Notes: a model not told the origin generated them from the letters alone. Shown: positions 16,025-30,326, numbered from the stretch's first letter. The stretch: 64,000 nucleotides of DNA from Deinococcus rubellus (GCF_025244745.1 NZ_CP104213.1:186001-250000), one strand, 5' to 3'. Numbers and translations are program-made.

Positions 16025-16467
16025 ATGCTTGACCCACAGCCCCCAACGCTCACCATCAGCGCCCAGCCGACGAATGCCCAGAAGGTCACTGCCTTTCACG
16101 CGGCCATCAATTCCGCCTACCCGGCACGGCCCCAGGTGCCGGATGCGGGACTGCTCAGCCTCCGCCTCACGCTGCTGCGAGAAGAGATGCACGAGGTGGA
16201 GGCAGAATTCGGGCAGCTTTCGGAGAACCTCAGCCGCGCCCGCCCCGCTGACCTCGCACCTCTAGCACATGAGCTGACCGATCTGCTGTATGTCACTTAC
16301 GGCGCGCTGGGCAGCCTGGGGGTGGACGCCGACGCGGTGTTCGCCGAGGTCCACCGCGCCAACCTCAGCAAGGCCAGCGGCCCGCGCCGCGCCGACGGCA
16401 AGCAGCTCAAGCCGGAAGGCTGGCAGAAGGCGGACGTGCTGGGAGCGCTGACCGGAAACGCTCCAGC

Positions 16468-16477
<10 letters not shown>
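16025..16477 (+). CDS. All-alpha NTP pyrophosphatase (dUTPase, DR2231-like)
   Basis: 150 residues. Metal-binding helices REEMHEVEAEF (near 52) and HELTDLLYV (near 83) carry the E-E-x-x-E and E-x-x-D ligands of the MazG/dimeric dUTPase fold, and the C-terminal HRANLSKASGPRRADGKQLKPEGW closely resembles the D. radiodurans DR2231 family. That family hydrolyses dUTP to dUMP, keeping uracil out of DNA. TAGCCT six bases before the ATG suggests a leaderless mRNA. The stop overlaps the convergent amidohydrolase by ten bases. Confidence 0.82.
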
Positions 16478-17655
<1,178 letters not shown>

Positions 17656-17755
17656 GGTGTCTCCTTGAATGAAGAGAAGGACGGGGAAGCAAAGAATTGG
17701 AGGAAAGTGCGGCGGGTGCGCCTGAGTCTAGCGCCCGAGTCTTCGAGCCGCCCCG

Positions 17756-19495
<1,740 letters not shown>

Positions 19496-19557
19496 GCTCG
19501 GTAGTCTAGCCCCGGCCCGCCTGTCCTGTACGGCAACCCGCCAACTAAACTGGGGCC

Positions 19558-20136
19558 ATGCCCGACCCCGCGCCGTTTCCCGAGACACTCACCACCGCCC
19601 GCCTGACGCTGCGCGTGCCCACCGCAGAAGACGGCCCGGCGATGGCCGCGCTGGTGAACGCCAACCTGGAGCACCTGCGGCCCTGGCTGCCCTGGGCGCA
19701 GATGCCGCGCACGCCCGAGCAGCAGCAGGGCAGCATGGCACGCGCCCACGACAAGTTCCTTCAGGGCGAGGACCTGATGTATCTGATGCTGCTGGAAGGC
19801 CAGCCCATCGGCTCGTGCGGCATTCACCGGATCGATTGGGCTGTGCCGTCGGGTGACATTGGGTACTGGCTCGACCAGCGCCGTGAAGGGCACGGCTACG
19901 TCACCGAGACGGCCAGGGCGCTGACCGAACTGGCCCTGAAGCCTGCGGCGGCGGGCGGACTGGGCTTCGAGCGCCTGGAAATTCGCTGCGACGCCCGCAA
20001 TCTCAAGAGCGCCGCCGTGCCCGAGCGCCTGGGGTTTGAACTGGAAGCCCGCCTCAAGCGTCACGCCAGGGACCCCCAGCACCCTGAGCAGTTCCGCGAC
20101 ACGCTGATCTTCGCCCGCTGGCCGCATGAATATTGA
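19558..20136 (+). CDS. RimJ/RimL-type GNAT acetyltransferase
   Basis: 192 residues. The GNAT core is visible: ARLTLRVPTAEDGPAMAALV at the start, IGSCGIHRI, DIGYWLDQRREGHGYVTETARAL with the acetyl-CoA loop, then RCDARNLKSAAVPERLGFE. This order and the N-terminal T-x-R-L-x-L-R motif define the RimJ/RimL branch that acetylates protein N-termini or small amines. TAAACT six bases before the ATG. The following gap (20137-20350) shows no supported gene. Confidence 0.85.
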   Translation: MPDPAPFPETLTTARLTLRVPTAEDGPAMAALVNANLEHLRPWLPWAQMPRTPEQQQGSMARAHDKFLQGEDLMYLMLLEGQPIGSCGIHRIDWAVPSGDIGYWLDQRREGHGYVTETARALTELALKPAAAGGLGFERLEIRCDARNLKSAAVPERLGFELEARLKRHARDPQHPEQFRDTLIFARWPHEY

Positions 20137-20350
20137 ATGGCCTCAACTCACGTCGGGGCGAGCCTGATTGACCGCCGGGACATTGGATGAGCAGGCCGGG
20201 TCAGCCGGTGGTCGAGGCGTTGTGCAGCAGCCTAGCGGACCGATGTTGATCGCAGAAAGAATGGAGAAGCCCTTCCCCAGCAGCCGCCCCATGCGGGCCG
20301 CCAGGGTCGAGCCGCTCTTGCGGCGACTGGGAGAAAGCCTTTTGAAAAAG

Positions 20351-21724
20351 CTAGGCCCGCACCCGGCCCGGCTGGAGCCGCCTGGCAACGCCCTGGGCGT
20401 AGTCCGAGAGGTCGGCCAGCAAGGTCGGCACATCCGAGCGCAGGTAATACTGGCCGCCAGGCAGCGGCAGCAGGGCCATGAACGGCGCGCGGCACAGCGT
20501 TTCCAGGATCGAGTGTAACTCGGCGGTGTTGACGCCGCTGCCCAGCCGCTCGGCCAGCCTGGCCGGATCGACGACGCTGTGGGCCGGCTGCTGCGCCAGC
20601 GTACCCAGCACGTAGGTAAAGGTGCCGCGCTGCACCAGATGGGCGCTGACCAGTTCGGCCAGGCTGGCCACGCTGTCGAGATCGAAGCTCGACGTGTTCC
20701 AGTAGCCGCGCAGATCAATCGGGGTCAGCGGCGCGAGGCGGGCATGTTCCAGCAACGCTCCGAGGGCTTCCCTGGTCAGACGCGGCGTGCCGGAAACCTG
20801 ATCCTTTTCCCAGGTCAGCCGGGCGCGGTAGGTGCCCTGCCCGAAGGCCGGGTGCTGCTGTTCGGCTTCGGTCAGGGCCAGCACCACGTCGTAGCCGTGC
20901 GCGCCCAGATCGGCCCGCAGACGCACTGGACCGCTGTCCGCGCCGCCGAGGTACTCGACCTGATAACCGGTCAGGTGGGCAAGTTCGCTGAGCTGATCGG
21001 CCAGCGTTTCCAGCGGCAGCGCAGTGAACGTAATCGTCGGCTGGGCCACTTCAGGGGCCGAGTGCCGGGGCAGCGGCTGCTGCGGCGCGCTGCCGGGACG
21101 CGGCGGCTCGCGGCGCGCTGAGTCACCCCTGACCTCGGCAACGACCGCCGCTTCGGGGCGCTGGGACTCACGTTGGGGCTCGGCGCGGGGAAGCGGCGGC
21201 GTGCGGGTCTCGACAACGCGGGTGGCTGACGAGGCCGCTTCCGGCACAGGTCCGGCAACCGGCTCGGCCGGCTCCGGCAGCGGGCGGCGGCTCTCGCTGA
21301 CGCGGGCCAGGTGGGCATCGGAGGCCGGGGTCGCCGCTGCCAGGCGCACCTCGCGCACGTGCGGCGTGGCGTTGACGACCACCCGGCGGGTGACCGGAGC
21401 GGGCCGCTCGCCGTAGGCAGGATTGAGACGCTCGGTGTGCGGCTTGACCACACAGCTCACGCGGTAGTGCCCGCCCTCCACTGCCGAGAGCAGCAGCACG
21501 TCGTTCACGTCGAGGTTATGATCGTGGTAGAGCGCAGTCAGGCCCGCCAGACGCTGGGCGTTGTCGGTCATCCGCGCCAGGTAATCGCGGTTCTGGTCAT
21601 CGGTCAGCTGAAGGGTCTGTCCAGCCAGTTCGGCGGGGAACAGGTTGCGGAGGTATTTGGCCACCGTCAGCGTGCCTTCGGATAAACACGGGCGGGTGAT
21701 GATATAGCGCAGGGTTGGGGTCAC
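20351..21724 (-). CDS. Hypothetical protein with disordered middle
   Basis: 457 residues from GTG 21724, with GGAGG ten bases upstream. Three parts: an N-terminal domain of about 115 residues ([21 protein letters not shown] ... DVLLLSAV, possibly barrel-like and ligand-binding), a Pro/Arg/Glu-rich disordered linker (about 125-235), and a C-terminal domain of about 220 residues with repeated alpha/beta units ([40 protein letters not shown]). No signal peptide. No family recognised; probably Deinococcus-specific. DNA or nucleic-acid binding through the basic linker is only a guess. Confidence 0.6.
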   Translation of the reverse strand: MTPTLRYIITRPCLSEGTLTVAKYLRNLFPAELAGQTLQLTDDQNRDYLARMTDNAQRLAGLTALYHDHNLDVNDVLLLSAVEGGHYRVSCVVKPHTERLNPAYGERPAPVTRRVVVNATPHVREVRLAAATPASDAHLARVSESRRPLPEPAEPVAGPVPEAASSATRVVETRTPPLPRAEPQRESQRPEAAVVAEVRGDSARREPPRPGSAPQQPLPRHSAPEVAQPTITFTALPLETLADQLSELAHLTGYQVEYLGGADSGPVRLRADLGAHGYDVVLALTEAEQQHPAFGQGTYRARLTWEKDQVSGTPRLTREALGALLEHARLAPLTPIDLRGYWNTSSFDLDSVASLAELVSAHLVQRGTFTYVLGTLAQQPAHSVVDPARLAERLGSGVNTAELHSILETLCRAPFMALLPLPGGQYYLRSDVPTLLADLSDYAQGVARRLQPGRVRA

Positions 21725-22043
21725 GGGTTGGCGTCCTCCATTCAAAACGTGCGGTCGGCACGGGTAGGGTGAGAGTAGGGCGGCTCCAGACCAGAACTCA
21801 CCGCTTGTTGTGCAGCAAAACATCGGCCCAAGACGGTGAATTTGGAGAAGCTCCTTTTAATCTTGAGTGAAGTGGGACATCAATGCAAGTACAGCCCCCC
21901 TTCAACAAGGAAAGACCCGGAAATAAGAGTCAATCATTCAGTTTTCAGCTTATTTCGGCAAGGCTATTTCGTCTTCAGCAAATTCCGTCATCACTCCGGT
22001 GGCGACCTGTATCCGGCTGGCCCGGCTGCCCTAGAATGCCTGT

Positions 22044-22625
22044 GTGATTGTTTTCCTGGTGCTGCTGGCCGCCTACCTGCTCGGCTCGGTCGTCTTCGGC
22101 GTGATCTACTCGCATCTGCGCGGCGACGAGGTGCGCGGGCGCGATATGCCCGGCGGCAGCGGCATGTTCCGGCAATACGGTCTCGGCCCGGCACTGACGA
22201 TCTCAGCGCTGGACATCCTCAAGGGCGTGCTGGCCGCGTATCTGGCCGTCCGGTTTGCGCCGGGCTGGGCCTGGGCGGCGATGTTTCTGGTGATCATCGG
22301 GCACTGCTACCCGGTGTTTTTCCGCTTCAACGGCGGCGGCGGCATCGCCCCGATGCTGGGCGCAATGCTGGTCATCGCGCCCAAGACGCTGCTGCTGATG
22401 ATTTTGCTCTCGCTGATCGTGATGCCGCTCTACAAATCCACCATCCAGAAAAAAGTCGGCCTCAATGTCATTCCGTTCATGTCGGCGGTCGTACTGCCGA
22501 TCAGCGTGGTGGCCTCGCTGTGGCTGGGCGGCACCCTGGCGCTGATCGCGGCCACCCTGGGGATGGCGGCGCGCTCGGTACAACTCCTGATCGAGGACGG
22601 CAAGTTGGGGAGAAAGGCGGCGTGA
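22044..22625 (+). CDS. plsY: Glycerol-3-phosphate acyltransferase PlsY
   Basis: 193 residues, integral membrane. Makes lysophosphatidate from glycerol-3-phosphate and acyl-phosphate, the first step of phospholipid synthesis. The three conserved PlsY loops are visible: YLLGSVVFGVIYS near 11, RDMPGGSGMFRQYG near 33 (G-S-x-N-x-x-R-x-x-G type, with Met for Asn), and IGHCYPVFFRFNGGGG near 85. GTG start with TAGAAT six bases upstream. Followed by a GTGA-overlapping gene. An apparently open, longer frame through this gene in another phase is not coding. Confidence 0.88.
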   Translation: MIVFLVLLAAYLLGSVVFGVIYSHLRGDEVRGRDMPGGSGMFRQYGLGPALTISALDILKGVLAAYLAVRFAPGWAWAAMFLVIIGHCYPVFFRFNGGGGIAPMLGAMLVIAPKTLLLMILLSLIVMPLYKSTIQKKVGLNVIPFMSAVVLPISVVASLWLGGTLALIAATLGMAARSVQLLIEDGKLGRKAA

Positions 22626-24718
22626 AGGGGCGATGGGCCGCTCTGGCCCTGCTCTCACTCAGCCTCGGTGGGCTGGGCCTCGGCGGACTGGCTGGGGCCG
22701 CCGCCGTGCTGGACGGGCGCAGCCTCAGCTTCGAGCAGGGCGGTGTGACGCAGGCCACCCTGAACTTTCCCGGAAGCCTGGGCGACCTCAGCGGCCCGGT
22801 AAGCCAGGGCGACACCACCTGGCTGGGCGTCGGCCCGGCGCTCTACAGCTACAGTCCGCAGGGGGCCGTCACCACCCGGCTCGACTTCTCCGACATGATC
22901 AGCGGCCTGGACGCCAGCGGCGGGGTGCTGCGGGTCACGGCGGGGCCGAGCGGCGCGCAGGACACCTACACGGTGACGAACAATCAGATTCAGGAGCGGG
23001 TGGTGTTCGTGCCCGACCCGGCGGTCACCGGCTGGTTGCGCCGGACTGCCCAGCAATGGCCCGAGGCCCAGCTCGCCCAGGCCGCCGCCCAGGACCCCAC
23101 CAATCCGTTCGTGGCGCTGCGACTGGCGGCGGTGGCCCGCCAGCGCGGTGACCGCTTCACGGCGCTCAGCCAGACCCAGCGGGCGGCCAGCCTACCGCTG
23201 GCGTTTCCAGCGTCCTTGCAACTCGCCGCCCAGATGGAAGCGCTCAATTCGCCGAGCGCCGCCAACCTGCTGCTCAGCCGGGCCGCCCGCGACGCCGCCG
23301 AGCGCGGCTACGACCCGGCCCTGCCGGTGAGCCGCGCCGCCCTGAGCGCCTACGGCGACCCGCTCGGCGAACTCGAACAACTGCTGGCCCAGAACAAGCT
23401 GGAGCGCGCCGACGTCTGGATTCGTTATCTGCGCCAGACCTCGCCGCGCTTCGAGGGCGGGCCAGCCGTGTACGCCCGCTACGCCGCCCTGCTCGACGCC
23501 CAGGGCCGCAGCGGCGAGGCCGAGGAGTGGCGGGCCTTTGCCCAGACGCTGACCCAGGGCACCCTGTACAACCTCGGCGCGGACGCCCTGCTGACCCTGC
23601 GCGACGCCGCCCGCCTGAGCGCTGCCGTGCTGCTGCTGAGCGTGCTGGCCGCTTACCTAACCCTGGCTGCCCGCGCCTGGCAGGTGCAGGGACGCAGCAC
23701 CGCCGCGCTGGGCGGGCGCTGGGGCAGTTGGCTGCGCCATCCACTCTCCCGGCTGCGGCGCAGCGTGGTCGCCTACGCCGGGCTGGGCGAGAAACTGGTG
23801 CTGCTCTCGCTGCTCTCTGGCCTGCTGGTCAGCCTCTCGGCCTGGACCTGGGCAGCCCGCACCGAAACGCGCTTGCAGGTCCCGGCGCTCAATACCGGCA
23901 CCTACGGCGGGGCCTGGTTTTACGGCGGCCTGGACCGCCTGGAGCTGACCCCCAGCCGGGAAACCGGGGTACTGCGCGGCCTCGCGGCGCAGCTCGACGG
24001 CGACGACTCGGCGGCGCGCAGCACCTACGAGCGTGCCGGTGCGCCGCTGCCCTGCGCCCAGAACAACCTCGGGGTGCTGGCCCAGGACCGGGGCGACACC
24101 GCCCAGGCCCGCGAGCTGTGGCGCGCCTCGCTCTCGGCGGCCCCCGATCTGCTGGCCCCTGCCTATAACCTGGGCCTCCAGCCCGCCGCACCGGAAGCCG
24201 CCTTTCAGCGCGAGTACCGCAGCGAGGCACGCCTCTGCTATCCCGATCAGCGCAGCCTGGTCCGCGCCCTGGGCGGCAGCCTGTCGGGGCAGCTCCGCGT
24301 GCTGGTGCTGAGTCCCTGGAGTGCCTTGATGGCGACCCCCACCCGGCTGGCCGCACCGCTGCAGGCCGTCTGGGTCACGCTGCTGCTGATCGGCTACGCG
24401 CTGGGCGTGGTGTGGCTGCTGACGCCCGCGCCCGCCGAGCAGCGCCCCGGACGCCCGCCACTCTTCCGGCTGCTGGCCCTGCTGCTGCCCGGCAGCGCCC
24501 TGCTCGACGGCGCGTGGGGCGCGGTGCTGCTGCTCGGCTGGGCGGCGGCGCTCAGCAGCTGGCTGGCCGGGCGCGGCTGGCTGGAGGTGCCCTACCTTCC
24601 CGGACCTATCAACCCCAGCGTGCTGCTGATTGTCCTGGCGGCGGTCTACGCCCTCAACACGGTGGGTCTGAGCTTGCAGGAAATCGGCCTACTGCGTGCC
24701 CGGCGGCGGGACAAGTGA
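22622..24718 (+). CDS. Large membrane protein with TPR-like helices
   Basis: 698 residues; GTG overlaps the plsY stop. It has a signal peptide (residues 1-27), a beta-rich extracytoplasmic domain (about 30-135), and helical TPR-like repeats (about 140-310; AALPLAF, ARDAAERGYDPA). Membrane helices lie near 320-340 and 385-405. A second short TPR stretch follows (about 440-510; NNLGVLAQDRGDTAQARELW), and several C-terminal membrane helices (about 570-690). Function unknown. Co-transcription with plsY and the following surface protein suggests a role in the envelope. Confidence 0.68.
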   Translation: MKGRWAALALLSLSLGGLGLGGLAGAAAVLDGRSLSFEQGGVTQATLNFPGSLGDLSGPVSQGDTTWLGVGPALYSYSPQGAVTTRLDFSDMISGLDASGGVLRVTAGPSGAQDTYTVTNNQIQERVVFVPDPAVTGWLRRTAQQWPEAQLAQAAAQDPTNPFVALRLAAVARQRGDRFTALSQTQRAASLPLAFPASLQLAAQMEALNSPSAANLLLSRAARDAAERGYDPALPVSRAALSAYGDPLGELEQLLAQNKLERADVWIRYLRQTSPRFEGGPAVYARYAALLDAQGRSGEAEEWRAFAQTLTQGTLYNLGADALLTLRDAARLSAAVLLLSVLAAYLTLAARAWQVQGRSTAALGGRWGSWLRHPLSRLRRSVVAYAGLGEKLVLLSLLSGLLVSLSAWTWAARTETRLQVPALNTGTYGGAWFYGGLDRLELTPSRETGVLRGLAAQLDGDDSAARSTYERAGAPLPCAQNNLGVLAQDRGDTAQARELWRASLSAAPDLLAPAYNLGLQPAAPEAAFQREYRSEARLCYPDQRSLVRALGGSLSGQLRVLVLSPWSALMATPTRLAAPLQAVWVTLLLIGYALGVVWLLTPAPAEQRPGRPPLFRLLALLLPGSALLDGAWGAVLLLGWAAALSSWLAGRGWLEVPYLPGPINPSVLLIVLAAVYALNTVGLSLQEIGLLRARRRDK

Positions 24719-24755
24719 CCAGAAGCGGATCAGCTTGGCTGCCTATACTCCCCGA

Positions 24756-26510
<1,755 letters not shown>

Positions 26511-26532
26511 TTGTGCCAGAGAGGACAGAGCA

Positions 26533-26820
26533 ATGAAAATTCGCTGGACGGCCCGCAGCGTGCGGGTGCGACTCGACGACCTGGAAGTCGCAGCACTGAT
26601 CAGTGGTCAGATGCTGCAAGCGCGGCTGGACTGGCCAGGCGGCGGCTGGCGGGTGGTGCTCGACCCGCAGGCGGTGGGCGTTTCGGGCGAGGGGACGACC
26701 CTGACGGTGGGCCTACGCGGCGAACTGGCATACCTGGCCGACCCCCAGACCGAGGGTGTGGGCCTGATCGGGCCGCCCCGCGTGGACGTGGAAAAGGATT
26801 ACCGGCCCGAGCATCTGTGA
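26533..26820 (+). CDS. Small protein, DUF7009-like
   Basis: 95 residues, 22 bases after the stalk protein. MKIRWTARSVRVRLDDLEVAAL at the start and a late VDVEKDYRPEH fit a small beta-barrel family annotated DUF7009. No signal or membrane segment. Function unknown. Probably translated from the same mRNA as the gene upstream, although its cytoplasmic location makes a joint function doubtful. Confidence 0.6.
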   Translation: MKIRWTARSVRVRLDDLEVAALISGQMLQARLDWPGGGWRVVLDPQAVGVSGEGTTLTVGLRGELAYLADPQTEGVGLIGPPRVDVEKDYRPEHL

Positions 26821-26836
26821 GAGCGGGCGACCTCAT

Positions 26837-27232
26837 TTACGTTCCGCTTTCTAGCCCAGGCCCACCCGTCGCCAGTTCGGCCCGCTGCGCCCGCGTCAGG
26901 CCTGCCAGCACCAGGGCGTAACTGTCTGTCAGGAGTTCACGGGCCAGGGCGTCCGGCACAGCGTCCAGTCGCAGCGTGATCCAGTGGCGCTTGTTGAGGT
27001 GGTCTCCCGGCGTTATGGCTGGGTAAGCGGTCCGCAACGCCTCGCCGCGCTCCGGGAGCACTTTCAGCGAGAGACTGAGTGAATCGGCGTGAATGTCGGT
27101 CAGGGCGTACATCTTGCCGCCCACCTTGAACACCAGCGTGGCCTCACCGAAGGGAAACGTCTCGCGCGAGTGGGGCAGCGCGGCACACTCGGCCCGAACA
27201 GCAGCGACGGAATCTAGACCTGAGGTCTTCAT
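26837..27232 (-). CDS. MmcQ/YjbR family protein
   Basis: 131 residues from the ATG at 27232; a longer frame exists but overlaps the divergent gene. TFPFGEATLVFKVGGKMYAL and the later NKRHWITLRLD are the family's conserved stretches (CyaY-like fold, often called DNA-binding). Role in cells unknown. A GATACT-like hexamer lies six bases upstream. Divergent from the flavoprotein with 55 bases between starts. Confidence 0.78.
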   Translation of the reverse strand: MKTSGLDSVAAVRAECAALPHSRETFPFGEATLVFKVGGKMYALTDIHADSLSLSLKVLPERGEALRTAYPAITPGDHLNKRHWITLRLDAVPDALARELLTDSYALVLAGLTRAQRAELATGGPGLESGT

Positions 27233-27287
27233 CAACACAGTATCCACGCCAACGGCGCGGGCCACCCCAGGCGCTACACTCCCCACC

Positions 27288-28259
27288 ATGACGGACGTTC
27301 TGATCCTGGGCGCGGGCCTGGCTGGACTGGCGGCGGCGCGTGATCTGGCCGCCGCTGGGGGGCGGGTCCAGGTGCTCGACAAATCGCGCGGCGTTGCGGG
27401 CCGGGCCGCCACCAAACGCTTCGGGGCGCTGCGGCTCGATCACGGCGCACGCTTCTTCACGGCGCGGCAGCCACGCACGCTCGCCCTCGTCAAGGAGGGC
27501 CTGGAAGCGGGCTGGCTCAGCGAGTGGACCCGCCAGTTGCCCACCTGGCAGGCGGGGCAGATCAGCACCCCCGAGGGTGGCCACCCCCGTTATGTGGGGC
27601 GCAGCGGCATGAGTGAGATCGGTAAGGCGCTGGCCGCTGGACTGGACGTGCAGACCGGGACCCAGATCACCCGTCTGGAGCACGGGGAAAGCGGCTGGCG
27701 GCTGACCAGCGCCGATGGGCGAATTTTCGAGGGCCGCACCCTGCTGCTCAACGCCCCCGCGCCGCAGCTCAGCGTGCTGCTGGCCGGGTTGCCCAATGCG
27801 CCAGATACGGCGGCGCTGGACGCCGTGACGCTGCGCCCCTGCTGGGCCGTCGGCGTGGCGCTGGAGGCCGATTTGGAGGCCGACTGGCCTGCCCTGAACG
27901 TCAAGGCGCACCCGGCACTGGAATGGATCGCCCGCGAGCACACCAAGCGCCCTGGCCCGCCTGCCCTAATGCTGCATGCCCGCGCCGCCTGGAGCGAGCA
28001 GCACCTCGAAGACCCGCCAGAGCAGGTACAGGCCAAGCTGATCGCCGCCGCGCGGGAGATCGCGGGCGACTTCGGCGTGAGCGCCAGTTTCGCCCACCGC
28101 TGGCGCTATGCCACACCGGATCAGCGCTTCTCCGCCGCCTGCGGCTGGCTGCCGGAACTGCGGCTCGGCTGGTGCGGCGACTGGTGTCAGAGTGACGAGC
28201 ACGGCCCCCGCCTGGAAGCGGCCCTGCTGAGCGGCTGGGCACTGGCGCAGCAGGTCTGA
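27288..28259 (+). CDS. FAD-dependent oxidoreductase (renalase-like)
   Basis: 323 residues. N-terminal dinucleotide motif GAGLAGLAAARDLAAAG at residues 8-24, then DKSRGVAGRAATKR and LDHGARFFTAR, the pattern of bacterial renalase-like flavoproteins, ending with a second FAD-contacting stretch GDWCQSDEHGPRLEAALLSG. These oxidise isomeric dihydro-nicotinamide compounds in the cases studied; here the substrate is unproven. TACACT seven bases before the ATG indicates a leaderless mRNA. Confidence 0.82.
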   Translation: MTDVLILGAGLAGLAAARDLAAAGGRVQVLDKSRGVAGRAATKRFGALRLDHGARFFTARQPRTLALVKEGLEAGWLSEWTRQLPTWQAGQISTPEGGHPRYVGRSGMSEIGKALAAGLDVQTGTQITRLEHGESGWRLTSADGRIFEGRTLLLNAPAPQLSVLLAGLPNAPDTAALDAVTLRPCWAVGVALEADLEADWPALNVKAHPALEWIAREHTKRPGPPALMLHARAAWSEQHLEDPPEQVQAKLIAAAREIAGDFGVSASFAHRWRYATPDQRFSAACGWLPELRLGWCGDWCQSDEHGPRLEAALLSGWALAQQV

Positions 28260-28287
28260 CTCAACGACCCTTTTCAACATGCTCTTA

Positions 28288-28438
28288 GAGCCTATCCGGA
28301 AAATAACGAGACAATGTCTAGAAAGCCGCTCTGGGACGCTTTACTCGCACTTCGCTGCTCATTCGGAAGTGATAAAGCTAAAAATCACGTTGTGGGCAGC
28401 CTTTCGGCTCTCAATGCCCGGACTTTCCGGATAGGCTC
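28288..28438. mobile_element. 151-bp MITE with TTA target duplication
   Basis: Ends GAGCCTATCCGGAAA and its exact reverse complement form 15-bp terminal inverted repeats. The flanks are TTA on both sides (28285-28287, 28439-28441), a three-base target duplication as made by some IS5-family transposases. The interior has no coding frame of use. Located between convergent genes. The mobilising transposase is not in this window. Confidence 0.85.
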
Positions 28439-28450
28439 TTAATCGGCCTC

Positions 28451-29074
28451 TCAGCGCAGATCGTAGCCCAGGGTCCAGAAGCGGCCCTCTACCTTCTCCA
28501 ACTCGGTGAAGCCCAGGTGGGTATAGAAGGCGTGGGCCCTGGGGTTGCCCGCGCCGACCCCCAGGTGGACCCCCGGCACGTCCGCCGCCCGCAGCGCGGC
28601 CCATAGCGCTTCCATCAAGGCCCGGCCCAGGCCCCGGCCCTGCGCCTGTGGCAACAGGTCGATGTGCAGGTGGGCCGGATACTGCTCCAGCCAGGGGGCG
28701 TCCGGCGCGGGGCAGCCCGCGTGGATCAGGCGGCGGGCCTGGGCGTCCAGGCTTTTGTCTGTCTCGGTGGGCAGCGGATACAGCGGGCGCAGCAACGAGA
28801 ACCAATTCGCCTGACTCTCGGCAGCAAAACGGGCGCTGTCCGGCACGCCCAGAACATAGCCGACCACCCGCTCACTGCTTTCCAGCACAAAGGCGAAGTC
28901 TGGTTCCAGGGCCACATAAGGCCCAGCGTAGCGGTGGCCCAGCACCCAGGGGTCGGTATAGAGGTGCGCGGCGTCCGCGCCCGCGTCGGCGGTCCGAAGG
29001 CAGATGTCGTAGACGGCGGCCAGATCGCGGCTGGCGTAGGGGCGCAGGATCAGGTCGGTTTCGGGGCGGCTCAT
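28451..29074 (-). CDS. GNAT acetyltransferase, coupled to sirtuin gene
   Basis: 207 residues. The acetyl-CoA loop QAQGRGLGRALME lies near 143, followed by HLGVGAGNPRAHAFYTHLGF, a complete GNAT fold. The N-terminal half (LYTDPWVLGHRYAGPYVALEPDFAFVLE) resembles the histone-acetyltransferase-like domain attached to O-GlcNAcases. Substrate unknown. Its ATG overlaps the stop of the upstream Sir2 deacetylase gene (ATGA), so acetyltransferase and deacetylase are made together. Confidence 0.82.
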   Translation of the reverse strand: MSRPETDLILRPYASRDLAAVYDICLRTADAGADAAHLYTDPWVLGHRYAGPYVALEPDFAFVLESSERVVGYVLGVPDSARFAAESQANWFSLLRPLYPLPTETDKSLDAQARRLIHAGCPAPDAPWLEQYPAHLHIDLLPQAQGRGLGRALMEALWAALRAADVPGVHLGVGAGNPRAHAFYTHLGFTELEKVEGRFWTLGYDLR

Positions 29075-29832
29075 TGCCAGCCTTCCAGCAGTGCGGGCAG
29101 CGCCCGACTGGCGCTCATGGGCAAAGAGAAACTGGCGAGCGGGGTCAGCGGCGTCGGTTCAGGGTTGATTTCAATCACGGTGCCTCCATTGTCCAGGGTC
29201 AGCAGGGCCAGACTGGCAGCAGGTTCCACCACACTGCTGGTGCCGATCACCAACGTGACCTGCGCCGGGGCGAAGGCAGCTTCGGCCTGGGCCAGCGCCA
29301 GCGGGGGCAGGTTCTCGCCGAACCACACCACGTCGGGGCGCATCTTCGCGCCGCACGCCGGGCAATGCGGGGGCGTGAAGGGTTCCGTCTCGGTCAGGGG
29401 CTGCCGGACGCTGCAGCGCTCACAGCGGGCCCGCGTCAGGTTGCCGTGAAGCTCGACCAGTCGACGGCTCCCGGCGCGCTGGTGCAGGCCGTCCACGTTC
29501 TGGGTCGCCAGCAGGAAGCTGCCCGTCTCGGCGTCATCTGTTTCAGCCTTACGCTTGCGGCGCTCCAGCGCGGCCAGGGCCAGATGACCGGGATTGGGCG
29601 CGGCAGCCCGCACCTCGCGGCAGCGCCCGGCGTACCAGGCCCAGACCGTCTCCGGGTCGCGCCAGTACGCCTGCGGGCTGGCCAGGTCTTCGGGCTTGAA
29701 TCTGGCCCAGTGCCCCGTCTGCGCGGCCCTGAAGGTGGGGATGCCGCTCTCGGCGCTGATGCCCGCGCCGGTCATGACCGCCACGTGATGGGCTGCCTGA
29801 AGGCACTGGCGGGCATGTTCGAGGTCAGTCAT
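29071..29832 (-). CDS. NAD-dependent protein deacylase (sirtuin)
   Basis: 253 residues, class III-type Sir2. NAD-binding [14 protein letters not shown] at 22-35, [12 protein letters not shown] at 110-121, catalytic His129 in ELHGN, and zinc Cys137, Cys140, Cys157, Cys160, all present. The [11 protein letters not shown] segment is the conserved NAD ribose region (normally GTSLxVxPA). Removes acetyl or acyl groups from lysines using NAD. ATG start. First gene of the pair with the GNAT enzyme. Confidence 0.92.
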   Translation of the reverse strand: MTDLEHARQCLQAAHHVAVMTGAGISAESGIPTFRAAQTGHWARFKPEDLASPQAYWRDPETVWAWYAGRCREVRAAAPNPGHLALAALERRKRKAETDDAETGSFLLATQNVDGLHQRAGSRRLVELHGNLTRARCERCSVRQPLTETEPFTPPHCPACGAKMRPDVVWFGENLPPLALAQAEAAFAPAQVTLVIGTSSVVEPAASLALLTLDNGGTVIEINPEPTPLTPLASFSLPMSASRALPALLEGWQ

Positions 29833-29837
29833 CTTCC

Positions 29838-30326
29838 TTACTGCGTGCCTGCGTAGCCGCCAGTGCAGGCCTGTCCGGCTTCCGGGACCGATTTTGTATT
29901 TGTGTAGCGCTGCACGAAGCGGCGCAGGCGGCTATCGTTTACTCCCGGCGCTTCCAGTTGGGCGTTCCAGGCAGTGGCCACCACCGCTGCCACCTGGCCG
30001 TCGAGCGGCGAGAGCAGCACCGAGGGTTGCTGGTCGAGGGCGGCTTGGAGGGTCGCCAGATCGTCCGGGCCGAGGTCAGGGCGGTAGGTCAGCCACACCG
30101 CGCCACGCGCCAGGCTGTGTACGGCATATTCCGGATAAATCGGCGCAGTGTAGACCCCGCAGGTCTGCCACAGAGGCGCGTAGGGGCCGCCCGCCGGGGG
30201 TGAATGGTCATAGCTGATCAGGCCGCCGCGCACGTCGCCGCCTGCATACGAGAACGTCTGCACGCCGCTGATCTGGCCCGAGCAGGCGCTCAGCAGCATC
30301 GGCAAAATGAGAAGGTGACGGGGCAT
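29838..30326 (-). CDS. DUF3105 lipoprotein
   Basis: 162 residues with an N-terminal signal ending in the lipobox LLSAC near residue 14, so it should be lipid-anchored outside the membrane. Residues about 28-150 match DUF3105 (SYDHSPPAGGPYAPLWQTCGVY and AWLTYRPDL-type stretch), of unknown function. TATCCT seven bases before the ATG at 30326 favours this start over longer ones. Confidence 0.78.
   Translation of the reverse strand: MPRHLLILPMLLSACSGQISGVQTFSYAGGDVRGGLISYDHSPPAGGPYAPLWQTCGVYTAPIYPEYAVHSLARGAVWLTYRPDLGPDDLATLQAALDQQPSVLLSPLDGQVAAVVATAWNAQLEAPGVNDSRLRRFVQRYTNTKSVPEAGQACTGGYAGTQ

Noticed and set aside
20137..20350. Small minus-strand frame with FFKRLSPSRRKSG
   Set aside because: No start codon or ribosome binding site in place; it is the tail of a mirror frame of the neighbouring gene.
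21836..24718. One 960-codon open frame covering plsY and the TPR protein
   Set aside because: Its first part runs through plsY in another phase and reads as low-quality sequence; a GTG at 22622 overlapping the plsY stop and a signal peptide show the real start.
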